64,000 nt of DNA from Rhodocista pekingensis (GTDB lineage: Bacteria > Pseudomonadota > Alphaproteobacteria > Azospirillales > Azospirillaceae), in contig NZ_JBHTCM010000028.1 of assembly GCF_042665545.1 (NCBI RefSeq), forward strand, positions 124,001-188,000, read 5' to 3'. The translations under genes and the position numbers were made by a program. Below, piece by piece: positions 18,719 to 28,230 of the stretch. Under the pieces are notes generated by a model, which saw only the letters and a list, made by a program, of their open reading frames with translations, ran no database searches and had not been told where the DNA came from. Position 1 is the stretch's first letter. Every line of letters starts with the position of its first letter.

Positions 18719-18720
18719 CG

Positions 18721-19974
18721 TCACTCAGCGGCAGTAAGACCGTCCGGGAGCGCCCCCGCCCCGCCGGGCCGGCCGGGGTGGACGGCACGGTAGACACCGG
18801 CATAGCGGGCCGCCACCGTGGTCCAGGTGCGCTCCCGCTCGACCTGCCGCCGGGCAGCCGTTCCGATCGCGGGCCAGGCCGCCTGCGCCTCCAGCACCGC
18901 GACAAGGCGGGCGGCCAGGGCCGCCGGATCGTCGGCGGCGAACAGGAAACCCGTCTCCCCGTCGCGGATCAGCTCGCGGTGGCCGCCCACATCGCTGGCG
19001 ACGACCACCCGCCCCTGCGCCATCGCCTCCAGCGGCTTCAGGGGCGTCACCAGATCCGTCAGGCGCATGCGGCAGCGCGGATAGACCAGCAGGTCGATCA
19101 GATCGTAATGGCGCTTCACCGCGGCATGCGGAACCCGCCCGGCGAACACCACCGATCCCTCCAGCCCCAGGTCCGCCGCCAGACGCCGCAGCGCAGCTTC
19201 CTGGTCGCCGCCGCCGACCAGCAGCAGCCTGAGCCGCGGGCGCCGCGCCCGCACGGCCGGCAGCGCCCGCAGCAGCAGGTCCAGCCCTTCGTAATGGTAG
19301 AAGGAGCCGATGAATCCGATCACCTCGGCCCCGTCCAGCCCCAGTTCCGCCGCCAGGGCGCCGTCGTGCCGGCGGTCCCCGGCGAACGGTCCGGGATCGA
19401 CCGCGTTCGGCACGATGGTGACGCGGGCGGATGGCACGCCACGTCCGACGATCTCCGTCCGCACCCCCTCGCAGAGCGCGACCACCGCGTCGGCCCGGTG
19501 CAGCACCCGCGTCTCCAGCCAGCGGCTGGCGCGGTAGCGCAGGCCACCGTCGTTGGCGCTGCCCAGGTCCACGGCCGCATCCTCCCAGAAGGCGCGCACC
19601 TCGTAGACGACGGGAATGCCATGGCGGCGGCCGACGGACAGGGCGGGCAGCCCGTTCAGGACCGGCGAATGGGCGTGCAGGATATCGGGCTTCAGCTCCC
19701 GGACCAGGGCGTCGAGGCGGTGCGCGGTGGCGCGCATCTCCGCCCCGTAGCGAACGACCGGGAGCCGCGCCAGCACGCCGGTGGGGACGGGCGTGCGCAG
19801 GAAGTCCCAGCCGTCGGCGCTCTCCACCGCGTTCAGCCGGTCCCCCTGGCGGGGTGTGGTCAGGTGGAAGGTCTGCCAGCCCAGGGCCCGCTGCGCCCGC
19901 AGGATGCCCAGGCTGCGGAAGACGTACCCGCTCTGTAAGGGCAGGGAATGGTCGAAGACGTGCAGGATGCGCAT
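18721..19974 (-). CDS. XrtA-associated GT4 glycosyltransferase
   Basis: A 417-residue GT-B glycosyltransferase. The N-terminus MRILHVFDHSLPLQSGYVFRS is characteristic of the exosortase A-associated glycosyltransferase subfamily. The C-terminal nucleotide-sugar domain has IGFIGSFYHYEGLDLLL and, at the donor site, RLTDLVTPLKPLEAMAQGRVVVASDVGGHRELI. It should add a sugar to the lipid-linked EPS unit on the cytoplasmic face. The start at 19974 is directly at the family N-terminus; an upstream in-frame extension has no family sequence. It is divergent from the AAA ATPase gene. Confidence 0.88.
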   Translation of the reverse strand: MRILHVFDHSLPLQSGYVFRSLGILRAQRALGWQTFHLTTPRQGDRLNAVESADGWDFLRTPVPTGVLARLPVVRYGAEMRATAHRLDALVRELKPDILHAHSPVLNGLPALSVGRRHGIPVVYEVRAFWEDAAVDLGSANDGGLRYRASRWLETRVLHRADAVVALCEGVRTEIVGRGVPSARVTIVPNAVDPGPFAGDRRHDGALAAELGLDGAEVIGFIGSFYHYEGLDLLLRALPAVRARRPRLRLLLVGGGDQEAALRRLAADLGLEGSVVFAGRVPHAAVKRHYDLIDLLVYPRCRMRLTDLVTPLKPLEAMAQGRVVVASDVGGHRELIRDGETGFLFAADDPAALAARLVAVLEAQAAWPAIGTAARRQVERERTWTTVAARYAGVYRAVHPGRPGGAGALPDGLTAAE

Positions 19975-20051
19975 GCGGCGAGGGTCCCGGCCGGAGTCCC
20001 GAGGATCATGCCACCCTAGACCCGGTCCGAACGCGCAGCCATGCCCCGGAT

Positions 20052-20083
20052 GTCCGCTAAAAAGGGGTACACGTCGGGGTGCC
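20052..20083 (+). promoter_or_regulatory. Shared promoter-like motif, copy A
   Basis: A 32-nt segment reads GTCCGCTAAAAAGGGGTA, six variable nt, then GGGGTGCC. It matches another intergenic segment at 36542-36573 without gaps in 23 of 32 positions, concentrated in two blocks. Both stand upstream of plus-strand EPS genes. It lies 110 nt before the AAA ATPase gene. The binding factor is unknown. Confidence 0.4.
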
Positions 20084-20192
20084 AGCCGTCGCCCAAAGAG
20101 CGCCTTCACCCTGCCCGCCCCCGATGCGACCCTCCGCCGGGATCTTGAGCGCCCGGCACAGGGCGTCGCCGCGGGAGGGGGCCGCGTTCCTC

Positions 20193-21083
20193 ATGGATGA
20201 CGAGCACCTGAAGCTCGACCTGCCGCCGTTCGAGATGGCGCCCGATGCGCGGTTCTTCTATGCGGCCGTGCCGCACCAGCGTGCGCTGGCCTATCTCGGC
20301 TTCGCGCTGTGCAAGCGCCAGGGCTTCGCTGTGCTCACGGGGGAGATCGGGGCCGGCAAGACCATGCTGCTGGACCATCTGCTGGGCGGCAGCCTCACCG
20401 GCCGGCGCAAGGTCGGCCGTTTCAACGCCCCGCGCCTCGACGCCCTCGGCGCCCTGCGGATGACCGCGGGCTCCTTCGGCCTGGACCGCAGCGGCGACCA
20501 GACGGAGCTGCATGCCCGCCTCGACGGGGCGCTGCGCCGGCCGGAGGCGCTGGGCGCCCTGCTGATCGTGGACGAGGCGCAGAACCTGTCGCCCGAGGCG
20601 CTGGAGGAGCTGCGCATCCTGACCAACCTCCAGGCCGGCCCCACGCCCCTGCTGCAATGCCTGCTGGTCGGGCAGCCGCAGCTCCGCACGCTCCTGGCCC
20701 GACCGGCGCTGGAACAGCTCCGCCAGCGCATCGCCGCGGCCCACCATCTGGTGCCGCTGGATGCGGAGGACACCCGGCGCTACGTGGCCCACCGTCTGGC
20801 CGTGGCCGGCCGGCCGGAGACGGACGCGCTGCTGGAGCCCGAGGCGCTGGACGTGGTCCATGCCGCCTCCGGCGGGGTGCCGCGGCGGATCAACCGGCTG
20901 TGCGACCGGCTGCTGCTGCTCGCCCTGCTGGAGCGGCGGCGGCTGACGGCGGCGGATGTCGCCCAGGCCGCCCGCGAGCTGGAAGCCGAACTGCCCGCCC
21001 CCGCCATGACAGCGCCGCGCCTGCCGGAAGCGCCGCAGCAGACCCTGGTCCATTTCCGCAGCCGCATGGGAGGCCGCCCGTGA
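20193..21083 (+). CDS. XrtA-associated AAA ATPase (ExeA-like)
   Basis: A 296-residue ATPase with Walker A GEIGAGKT (about residues 47-54), Walker B LLIVDEAQNLS and a C-terminal winged-helix region (GGVPRRINRLCDRLL). It belongs to the ExeA/GspA-like ATPases that accompany XrtA gene clusters. It probably powers or organises the EPS assembly complex on the cytoplasmic side. The ATG at 20193 has GGGAGGGGG about 12 nt upstream; upstream sequence in frame is Pro/Arg-rich and not conserved. Its stop overlaps the GTG start of the deacetylase gene. First gene of a seven-cistron-like plus-strand run to 27407. Confidence 0.88.
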   Translation: MDDEHLKLDLPPFEMAPDARFFYAAVPHQRALAYLGFALCKRQGFAVLTGEIGAGKTMLLDHLLGGSLTGRRKVGRFNAPRLDALGALRMTAGSFGLDRSGDQTELHARLDGALRRPEALGALLIVDEAQNLSPEALEELRILTNLQAGPTPLLQCLLVGQPQLRTLLARPALEQLRQRIAAAHHLVPLDAEDTRRYVAHRLAVAGRPETDALLEPEALDVVHAASGGVPRRINRLCDRLLLLALLERRRLTAADVAQAARELEAELPAPAMTAPRLPEAPQQTLVHFRSRMGGRP

Positions 21084-21967
21084 GCGTCGCCGAAATCCTG
21101 CCCGGTCCCGACGACGCGCGGCTGCCGGCCTCCGCCGCGGCCGGGGCGCACGCCATGAGCGTGGATGTGGAGGACTGGTTCCAGGTCCAGGCCTTCGCCC
21201 CCTTCATCGACCGCGCGACCTGGGAGGGCCGGCCGCGGCGGGTGGAGACGAACACGCACGCCGTGCTGGACCTGTTCGCCCGGCACGGCACGCGGGCCAC
21301 CTTCTTCACGCTCGGCTGGGTGGCGGAGCGCCACCCGTCCCTGATCCGCCGCATCGTGGCGGAAGGGCATGAACTGGCCAGCCACGGCCATGCGCACCAC
21401 CCGCTGCACGAGCTGGACGCCTTCCGCTTCCGCGCCGACGTGCGCCGGGCAAAGCGGCTGCTGGAAGACATCGGGGGCGTGGCGGTGACGGGCTATCGCG
21501 CGCCCAGCTTCTCCATCGGTGCGCACACGCCCTGGGCGCACGAGGTGCTGGCGGAGGAGGGCCACCGCTACAGTTCCAGCGTCTACCCGGTGCGGCACGA
21601 CCATTACGGCTCGCCCGACGCGCCGCGCACACCCTACCGGGTCGCCGGCGGCGCCCTGCTGGAGATCCCGCCGACCACCTGCCGGGTTCTGGGCCGGAAC
21701 CTGCCCTGCTCCGGCGGCGGCTATTTCCGGCTGCTGCCGCTGACCGTCTCCGACCTCGCCTTCCGCAAGGCGGCGCGGCAGCTCGGCCGCTGCGTCTTCT
21801 ACTTCCACCCCTGGGAGATCGACCCGGGCCAGCCGCGCCCCGCCGGCGCCTCCGCCAAGGCGCGCTTCCGCCATTCCGTGAACCTGTCCGCCATGCGCGG
21901 CCGCCTTGTGAAGATGCTGGGGAGATTCGCATGGGACCGGATGGACCGTATCTTCCCGACCGACTGA
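21080..21967 (+). CDS. XrtA-associated polysaccharide deacetylase (DUF3473)
   Basis: A 295-residue carbohydrate esterase family 4-type protein. The metal/catalytic motif is SVDVEDWF (about residues 27-34), the second is SHGHAHH (about 96), and the C-terminus carries the DUF3473 block with YFHPWEIDPGQPR. It is expected to remove N-acetyl groups from polymer or lipid-linked sugar. The GTG start overlaps the ATPase stop (GTGA), showing coupling; no signal peptide is seen, so it may act in the cytoplasm or at the membrane. Its end overlaps the FemAB gene by 37 nt. Confidence 0.9.
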   Translation: MSVAEILPGPDDARLPASAAAGAHAMSVDVEDWFQVQAFAPFIDRATWEGRPRRVETNTHAVLDLFARHGTRATFFTLGWVAERHPSLIRRIVAEGHELASHGHAHHPLHELDAFRFRADVRRAKRLLEDIGGVAVTGYRAPSFSIGAHTPWAHEVLAEEGHRYSSSVYPVRHDHYGSPDAPRTPYRVAGGALLEIPPTTCRVLGRNLPCSGGGYFRLLPLTVSDLAFRKAARQLGRCVFYFHPWEIDPGQPRPAGASAKARFRHSVNLSAMRGRLVKMLGRFAWDRMDRIFPTD

Positions 21968-23022
21968 GGCCGGCGGAGACGCCGCCCCCCGTCGTCCGCG
22001 TGCTCGACCTGGACGACAGGGCGACCGTCGCCGCCTGGGACCGCTTCGTCGAGACGACGCCCGAGGCGACCTTCTTCCACAGGACCGGCTGGAAACGCGC
22101 CATTGAGGGCGCGTTCGGACACCGCTGCCACTTCCTCTATGCCGAGGATGCGCGCGGCATCCGGGGCGTGCTGCCGCTGACCCACATCCGCAGCCCCCTG
22201 TTCGGCAATGCGCTCCTGTCCAACGCCTTCGCCGTGCTTGGCGGCCCGGCCTGCCGGGACGGGGCGGCACGGGACGCCCTGGACACGGCCGCGCTCGACC
22301 TCGCCTGCCGGCTGGGCGCGGGGATGCTGGAATACCGGCTGCGCGGGCGGGAACGGCCGGACTGGCCCTGCGAGGATACGCTCTACGCCAGCTTCCGGCG
22401 CACCCTGCACGAGGATCCGGAGAGGAACCTGAAGGCGATCCCGCGCAAGCAGCGGGCGGTCGTGCGCAAGTCGCTGGAGAACGGGCTGACCGCCCGCGCG
22501 GACGACGATGTGGACCTGCTGCACCGGATCTATGCCGAGAGCGTGCGCAACCTGGGCACGCCTGTCTTTCCCCGGCGCTGGTTCCGCGCCCTGCGCGACG
22601 CCTTCCCCGGCGACTGCGACGTGGTCTCCGTGCATGACGGGCGGCAGGCCGTGGCGGCGGTGCTGAACTTCCGTTTCCGGGACGAGGTGCTGCCCTACTA
22701 CGGCGGCGGGACCCGTGCCGCGCGGACCAGCGGCGCCAACGACCGGATGTACTGGGAGGTGATGGCCCGCGCCGCCGCCCGCGGCTACCGGGTCTTCGAC
22801 TTCGGCCGCAGCAAGCGGGGAACCGGCGCCTTCGCCTTCAAGAAGAACTGGGGTTTCGAACCGGCCCCGCTCGCCTACGAATACCGCCTGTTCGGCCGCG
22901 CGGAGCGGCCGCAGACCAACCCCACCAATCCCCGGTACCGGCTGCTGGTGGCAGCATGGCGGCGCCTGCCGCTGCCGCTCGCCAACACGATCGGCCCCTG
23001 GATCGCCCGCGACCTCGGCTGA
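21931..23022 (+). CDS. FemAB-like XrtA-associated protein
   Basis: A 363-residue protein of the FemAB/GNAT superfamily, of the type found beside XrtA genes. The conserved core reads KQRAVVRKSLENGL and later YWEVMARAAARGYRVFDFGRSKRGTGAFAFKKNWGFEP. FemAB proteins use aminoacyl-tRNA to attach amino acids; in EPS clusters the acceptor is unknown, and sugar or polymer amino groups freed by the deacetylase are a reasonable guess. The ATG at 21931 is preceded by GGGGAG and overlaps the deacetylase gene, so translation is coupled. Confidence 0.87.
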   Translation: MGPDGPYLPDRLRPAETPPPVVRVLDLDDRATVAAWDRFVETTPEATFFHRTGWKRAIEGAFGHRCHFLYAEDARGIRGVLPLTHIRSPLFGNALLSNAFAVLGGPACRDGAARDALDTAALDLACRLGAGMLEYRLRGRERPDWPCEDTLYASFRRTLHEDPERNLKAIPRKQRAVVRKSLENGLTARADDDVDLLHRIYAESVRNLGTPVFPRRWFRALRDAFPGDCDVVSVHDGRQAVAAVLNFRFRDEVLPYYGGGTRAARTSGANDRMYWEVMARAAARGYRVFDFGRSKRGTGAFAFKKNWGFEPAPLAYEYRLFGRAERPQTNPTNPRYRLLVAAWRRLPLPLANTIGPWIARDLG

Positions 23023-23056
23023 CGCCGGGTCCGAGGCAAGAAGAGGACAGACCAGC

Positions 23057-24979
23057 ATGTGCGGAATCGTCGGCATCTTCCACCGCTCCGGCGAGGCGCC
23101 GGTGGACCGCGCGCTGCTGCACCGGATGAACGACAGCGTCGCCCACCGCGGGCCGGACGCCGGCACGGTCCATGTGGCGCCCGGCATCGGGCTCGGGCAC
23201 CGGCGCCTCTCGATCATCGACATCGCCGCCGGGCACCAGCCCCTGTTCAACGAGGACGGCAGCGTCTGCGTCGTCTTCAACGGGGAGATCTATAATTTCC
23301 CCGACCTGATCGCCGAGCTGACCGCCGCCGGGCACGTCTTCCGCACCCGCTGCGACACGGAGGTGATCGTCCACGCCTGGGAGGAATGGGGCGAGCGCTG
23401 CGTCGAGCGGTTCCGCGGCATGTTCGCCTTCGCCCTGTGGGACGCCCGCGACCGCACCCTGTTCCTGGCGCGCGACCGGCTGGGCGTGAAGCCCCTCTAT
23501 TACGCCGAGTTGGCGGGCGGGACCGTGCTCTTCGGCTCCGAGCTGAAGGCCCTGCTCTGCCACCCCGGCCTGCCGCGGGCGCTCGATGCCCGCGCGGTGG
23601 AGGACTACTTCGCCTTCGGCTACGTGCCCGACCCGCGCAGCATCTTCCAGGCCGTGCGCAAGCTGCCGCCGGCGCACACCCTGACGCTCCGCCGCGATGC
23701 CCCGATTCCGGCGCCGCGGCGCTACTGGGACGTCCGTTTCGCGGCGACCTGCACCCTGACGGAGCGCGACGCGGCGGCCGAGCTGACGGAGCGCCTGCGC
23801 GAGGCCATCCGCATCCGGCTGGTGTCGGAGGTGCCGCTGGGCGCCTTCCTCTCCGGCGGGGTGGACAGCAGTGCCGTGGTCGCCCTGATGGCGGGGCTGG
23901 AACCCGGCAAGCCGGTGGACGCCTGCTCCATCGGCTTCGACGTCGCCGCCTATGACGAGCTGCACCATGCCGAGGCGGTGGCCCGGCGCTACGGGGCGGC
24001 GCACCATGTCCAGCGCGTCGCCGCGGACGATTTCGACCTGGTGGACCGACTGGCCGGCCTCTATGACGAGCCGTTCGCGGACAGCTCGGCCATCCCGACC
24101 TACCGGGTCTGCGCCCTGGCGAAGCGCCACGTCACCGTGGCGCTGTCGGGCGATGGCGGTGACGAGGTCTTCGCCGGCTATCGCCGCTACCGCTGGCACG
24201 CCGCCGAGGAGCGGGTACGGAGCCGTCTGCCGCCCTCCCTGCGCGGCCCGCTGTTCGGCCTTCTGGGCGGGCTCTATCCCAAGCTGGACTGGGCGCCGCG
24301 GCCCCTGCGCGCCAGGACCACGTTGCAGGCGCTGGCCCGCGACACGGCGGACGCCTATTTCCACACCGTCTCCGTGCTGCCGGCATCGGTGCGCGGGCGC
24401 CTGTTCGCCCGGCCCTTCCGCGCGGAACTCCAGGGCTACGACGCCGCCGAGGTGATCCGGGGCGCCATGGCATCGGCGCCGGCGGACGATCCGCTGGCGC
24501 AGGTCCAGTACGCCGACCTGATGACCTATCTGCCCGGCGACATCCTGACCAAGGTGGACCGCGCCAGCATGGCCCACGCGCTGGAGGTGCGCGAGCCGCT
24601 GCTGGACCATGAGCTGCTGGAATGGGCGGCGACCCTGCCGGCCTCCCTCAGGCTGCGCGGCGGCGAGGGCAAGGTCCTGCTGAAGAAGGCGATGGAGCCG
24701 TATCTGCCGCACGACGTCATGTACCGGCCGAAGATGGGTTTCGCGGTGCCGCTGGCGCAGTGGTTCCGCGGCCCCCTGCGGGAGCGGATGCGCGCCGCCG
24801 TGACCGGGGAGGTGCTGGCGGACAGCGGCCTGTTCGAGATGCGGACGCTGCGCACGCTGGCGGACGAGCATCTGTCGGGCCTCTCCGACCACAGCGCAGC
24901 CCTCTGGGCGCTGGTCATGTTCGACGGCTTCCTGCGCCGGGTCGGGGCGGCGCCCGCACCCGCACTGGCGGCCGAGTGA
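23057..24979 (+). CDS. XrtA-associated glutamine amidotransferase (asparagine synthase-like)
   Basis: A 640-residue class II amidotransferase. The N-terminal nucleophile Cys2 is intact (MCGIVGIFHRSG), and the glutaminase domain has RLSIIDIAAGHQPLFNEDG and FNGEIYN. The C-terminal synthetase domain has the pyrophosphatase loop LSGGVDSSAVVAL (about 272) and LSGDGGDEVFAGYRRY. It should hydrolyse glutamine and transfer ammonia to an AMP-activated carboxylate. In EPS loci the carboxylate may be a uronic acid. It is the only one of three such proteins in the window that keeps Cys2. Three nt separate it from the next glycosyltransferase gene. Confidence 0.92.
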   Translation: MCGIVGIFHRSGEAPVDRALLHRMNDSVAHRGPDAGTVHVAPGIGLGHRRLSIIDIAAGHQPLFNEDGSVCVVFNGEIYNFPDLIAELTAAGHVFRTRCDTEVIVHAWEEWGERCVERFRGMFAFALWDARDRTLFLARDRLGVKPLYYAELAGGTVLFGSELKALLCHPGLPRALDARAVEDYFAFGYVPDPRSIFQAVRKLPPAHTLTLRRDAPIPAPRRYWDVRFAATCTLTERDAAAELTERLREAIRIRLVSEVPLGAFLSGGVDSSAVVALMAGLEPGKPVDACSIGFDVAAYDELHHAEAVARRYGAAHHVQRVAADDFDLVDRLAGLYDEPFADSSAIPTYRVCALAKRHVTVALSGDGGDEVFAGYRRYRWHAAEERVRSRLPPSLRGPLFGLLGGLYPKLDWAPRPLRARTTLQALARDTADAYFHTVSVLPASVRGRLFARPFRAELQGYDAAEVIRGAMASAPADDPLAQVQYADLMTYLPGDILTKVDRASMAHALEVREPLLDHELLEWAATLPASLRLRGGEGKVLLKKAMEPYLPHDVMYRPKMGFAVPLAQWFRGPLRERMRAAVTGEVLADSGLFEMRTLRTLADEHLSGLSDHSAALWALVMFDGFLRRVGAAPAPALAAE

Positions 24980-24981
24980 CC

Positions 24982-26142
24982 ATGCACGGCACGATCCCGG
25001 CGCTGCCGCCGCACCTCGTCCACATCTTCCCGAGCTTCGGCATCGGCGGTGTGCCCATCCGCATCGCCACGGTGATGAACCATCTGGGCCGCCGGGCACG
25101 GCATACGGTGGTGGCCCTGGACGGCCGGTTCGACGCCGCCTCCCGCATCGCGCCGGACGTGCCTCTGGAGCTGCGTCCCCTCACCCTGCCGCGCTACGGG
25201 ATCGCCGGCAGTCTGCGGCGGATCGGGGCGGAGCTGCGGGACCTCCGGCCCGACCTGCTGCTGACCTACAACTGGGGGGCCGTGGAATGGGCGCTGGCGA
25301 ACACGCTGCGCCGCCGGTCCGCCCACCTGCACCTGGAAAGCGGCTTCGGTCCGGAGGAGGCGGACGGACGGCTTCCCCGCCGGGACCTGCTGCGCCGGCT
25401 GGCGTTGGCGCGGGCCGACGGGGTGGTCGTGCCGTCGCACCGGCTGCTGGGCATCGCCCGCGATAGCTGGCGGGTGCCAGCGCGGACGCTGCTGCACATC
25501 CCCAACGGCATCGACTGCGCCCGCTTCTCCGCCCCCGCCGACACGGACCTTGCCCGCCGGCTGGCCGTGGAACCGGGAGCGGTGGTGGTGGGGACGGTGG
25601 CGCCACTGCGGCCGGAGAAGAACCTGGGCCGGCTCCTGCGCGTCTTCGCGGCCCTGCCGCGGGAGCGCGACCTGCGCCTGCTGATCGTCGGCGACGGGCC
25701 GGAGCGGCCCGGTCTGGAGCGGCTGGCGGCGGAGCTGGGCATCGCCGCCCGCATCCTGTTCGCCGGAAATGTCGAGCGGGTGGAGACGGTGCTGGGCCTG
25801 ATCGACGTGTTCGTCATCACCTCCGACACCGAACAGATGCCCAACGCCCTGCTCCAGGCCATGGCGGCCGGGCGGGCGGTGGCGTCCGTCGATGTCGGGG
25901 ACATCGCCGCCATGCTGCCCGCCGCCGCCCGGCCGCTGGTGGTGCCGAAGACCGACGAGGCGGCGCTGGCCGCGGCAGTGCTGCGGCTGGCTGACGACGC
26001 GGACCGCCGCGCCGCGGCCGGGGCGGAGAACCGCCGGCACGTCGCCGCCCGGTACGGGCTGGACCGCATGCTGGCCGCCTATGAGGGGCTGGTCGCGCGC
26101 CTGCTGCCGGCGGAACGCCCCCTCCTGGAGACGTCGCGGTGA
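24982..26142 (+). CDS. GT4 glycosyltransferase
   Basis: A 386-residue GT-B enzyme. The N-terminal acceptor domain begins HLVHIFPSFGIGGVPIRIATVMNHLG, a pattern typical of EpsF/EpsH-associated sugar transferases. The C-terminal donor domain has GTVAPLRPEKNLGRLL, LLIVGDGPERPGLE and SDTEQMPNALLQAMAAGRAVASVDVG. Linked to the amidotransferase by a 2-nt gap and overlapping the next glycosyltransferase by 4 nt (GTGA). Sugar specificity cannot be read from sequence. Confidence 0.88.
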   Translation: MHGTIPALPPHLVHIFPSFGIGGVPIRIATVMNHLGRRARHTVVALDGRFDAASRIAPDVPLELRPLTLPRYGIAGSLRRIGAELRDLRPDLLLTYNWGAVEWALANTLRRRSAHLHLESGFGPEEADGRLPRRDLLRRLALARADGVVVPSHRLLGIARDSWRVPARTLLHIPNGIDCARFSAPADTDLARRLAVEPGAVVVGTVAPLRPEKNLGRLLRVFAALPRERDLRLLIVGDGPERPGLERLAAELGIAARILFAGNVERVETVLGLIDVFVITSDTEQMPNALLQAMAAGRAVASVDVGDIAAMLPAAARPLVVPKTDEAALAAAVLRLADDADRRAAAGAENRRHVAARYGLDRMLAAYEGLVARLLPAERPLLETSR

Positions 26143-27407
26143 CGGCGCTCGCGGAGATCGCGTCCGCCCCGGACCGCGCGGCGCCGATCCGGCTGCTGAC
26201 CTTCAGCAGCCTCTATCCCAACCGGGAGCAGCCGGGCTTCGGCGTCTTCGTGGAGAACCGGCTGCGCCAGCTCTGCGCCACGGGGGAGGTCCAGGCCACC
26301 GTGGTGGCCCCGGTGCCCTGGTTCCCCCTGGCCTCCCCGCGGTTCGGGCGCTACGGCGCGCTGGCGCGGGTGCCGGCGCGGGAGTTCCGCCACGGGATCG
26401 AGGTGCTGCATCCCCGCTTCCCGGCGCTGCCGAAGGTCGGCACGGCCCTGTCGCCCGGACTGATGGCCGCCGCCCTGCTGCCGTTCCTCCGCGGCCTGAT
26501 CCGTCAGGGGCGGCACTTCGACCTGATCGACGCCCACTACTTCTATCCGGACGGGGTCGCGGCCGTGCTGCTGGGACGGGCACTGGGCCTGCCGGTCACG
26601 GTCACGGCCCGCGGCACCGACATCAACCACTTCCCGACCCTGGCGCTGCCGCGCCGGCTGATCCGCCGGGCGGCGGAGCGGGCGGACGGGCTGATCGCCG
26701 TCGCCGGCCCCCTGCGCGACAGGCTGCGCGACCTCGCCCCTGCCGCCCCCGATCCGCTGGTGCTGCGCAACGGCGTCGATCTGCGGCAGTTCAGCCCGTC
26801 CGACCGGGCCGCGGCCCGCCGGGCGCTCGGCCTGTCCGGGCCGCTCCTGCTGTCCGCGGGCAATCTCGTCGCCGGCAAGGGCCACGACCGCGTCATCCGG
26901 GCCCTGACGGACCTGCCGGGCGTCACCCTCGCCATCGCCGGCAAGGGGCCGGAGGAGGACAGGCTGCGCCGGCTGGCGGCGGAGCTGGGGCTGGCGGAGC
27001 GGGTGCGCCTGCTGGGCGCCCTGCCGCACGCCGCCATGCCGGGGGCGTACAACGCCGCCGATGCCCTGGTGCTGGCCTCCGCCAGCGAGGGCTGCGCCAA
27101 CGTGCTGCTGGAGGCGATGGCCTGCGGCACGCCGGTCATCGCCTCGGACGTGGGCGGGGCGTCGGAGCTGGTCATCACGCCCGCCGCCGGCTCCCTGCTG
27201 CCGGACCGGACGCCCGCCGCCATCGCAGCGGCCGCGCGCGCCCTTCTGGCCGCCCCGCCGCCGCGCGCCGCCACCCGCGCCCATGCGGAGCGCTTCGGCT
27301 GGGAGGCGACGACGGCCGGGCAGCTCGCCCTCTTCCGCCGCATCCTCGCCGGCCGCGTTCCGGACAGGGCGGAAGCCGGTCAGAAGAACTCGTCGAGCAG
27401 GCAGTAG
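26139..27407 (+). CDS. GT4 glycosyltransferase
   Basis: A 422-residue GT-B enzyme. The N-terminal domain begins LLTFSSLYPNREQPGFGVFVENRLRQL, as in glycosyltransferases of teichuronic acid and EPS clusters. The donor domain has LLSAGNLVAGKGHDRVIRAL, GKGPEEDRLR and ASASEGCANVLLEAMACGTPVIASDVGG. The GTG start overlaps the preceding stop. Its last 28 nt overlap the convergent phosphotransferase gene. It is the last gene of the left EPS block before the cbb cassette. Confidence 0.88.
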   Translation: MTALAEIASAPDRAAPIRLLTFSSLYPNREQPGFGVFVENRLRQLCATGEVQATVVAPVPWFPLASPRFGRYGALARVPAREFRHGIEVLHPRFPALPKVGTALSPGLMAAALLPFLRGLIRQGRHFDLIDAHYFYPDGVAAVLLGRALGLPVTVTARGTDINHFPTLALPRRLIRRAAERADGLIAVAGPLRDRLRDLAPAAPDPLVLRNGVDLRQFSPSDRAAARRALGLSGPLLLSAGNLVAGKGHDRVIRALTDLPGVTLAIAGKGPEEDRLRRLAAELGLAERVRLLGALPHAAMPGAYNAADALVLASASEGCANVLLEAMACGTPVIASDVGGASELVITPAAGSLLPDRTPAAIAAAARALLAAPPPRAATRAHAERFGWEATTAGQLALFRRILAGRVPDRAEAGQKNSSSRQ

Positions 27408-28207
27408 TAGTCCAGGCGGTCGGGATCGGCCGCACGGCCGTACTGCGCCAGGAAGGGCTCGATCCACGCCTCGCCCCAGTCGTCCGCGATGCTGCGGCAG
27501 GCCAGCGCGAGGTCCTGGTGGCGGTCGGCCACCCCCAGCCGGCCGCAGTCGATGAAGCCGGCGAAGCGCCCCCCTTCGACCATGGGGCCTTCGACCATCA
27601 GATTGTCCGGACAGGCGTCTCCATGCGTCACGACCAGGTCCTCCCGCACCGGGCGCCGTGCCCGCAGTTCGGCCAGGAGATCGGCCGCGCTCCGGCCCTG
27701 CCGCACCGGGTCGAAATCCTCCTCGTCCACCAGACCGGCGGCGACCCGCGCCGCGGCCTGCTCGATCCGCCCGCCGATCCGCTGGTCGAAGGGACAGGCG
27801 GCGACGTCCAGCGCGTGCAGGGCGCGGAGGGCTCCGGCATAGAGGGCGATCCGGCGGCCGGTGTCGAGATCCGGCGCATCCTCCAGAACATGGCCCGGCA
27901 GGGCCGACATCAGCAGCCAGTGCCGCCCCGCCTCCTCGACGGCGGCCAGCACCGCCGGACAGGGAATGCCCTGCCCGGCCAGCCAGCGCAGCCGCGCCAC
28001 CTCTCCGGGCAGTTCCGCAAAGGGCTCCACGGGCTCCGTCTTGACGTAGAGGGCCGGCCGTCCGGGCGCGTCCAGCCGGAACACGGCGGCGTCGGAGCAG
28101 CCCTCGGAGGGCCGTGTCCAGGCGTAGCCTTCCAGTCGCGCCAGCCAGCCGGCGGGCGGCTCCGGCATCCAGCCCGCTCCGGGGGTTCCGTGATCTCCTG
28201 CCTGCAT
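27380..28207 (-). CDS. Aminoglycoside 3'-phosphotransferase-like kinase
   Basis: A 275-residue APH-family kinase. The catalytic loop is VVTHGDACPDNLM (Asp about 200) and the metal-binding/specificity stretch is FIDCGRLGVADRHQDLALACRSIADDWG. The C-terminus YYCLLDEFF closely follows the pattern of APH(3') kanamycin kinases. It may phosphorylate aminoglycosides or an endogenous aminosugar. The ATG at 28207 has a GGAGGAGAG ribosome site. It converges with the glycosyltransferase gene and lies 23 nt behind cbbR on the same strand, so it could be co-transcribed with it. Confidence 0.85.
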   Translation of the reverse strand: MQAGDHGTPGAGWMPEPPAGWLARLEGYAWTRPSEGCSDAAVFRLDAPGRPALYVKTEPVEPFAELPGEVARLRWLAGQGIPCPAVLAAVEEAGRHWLLMSALPGHVLEDAPDLDTGRRIALYAGALRALHALDVAACPFDQRIGGRIEQAAARVAAGLVDEEDFDPVRQGRSAADLLAELRARRPVREDLVVTHGDACPDNLMVEGPMVEGGRFAGFIDCGRLGVADRHQDLALACRSIADDWGEAWIEPFLAQYGRAADPDRLDYYCLLDEFF

Positions 28208-28230
28208 GTCGTCTCTCCTCCGCCCGTCCG

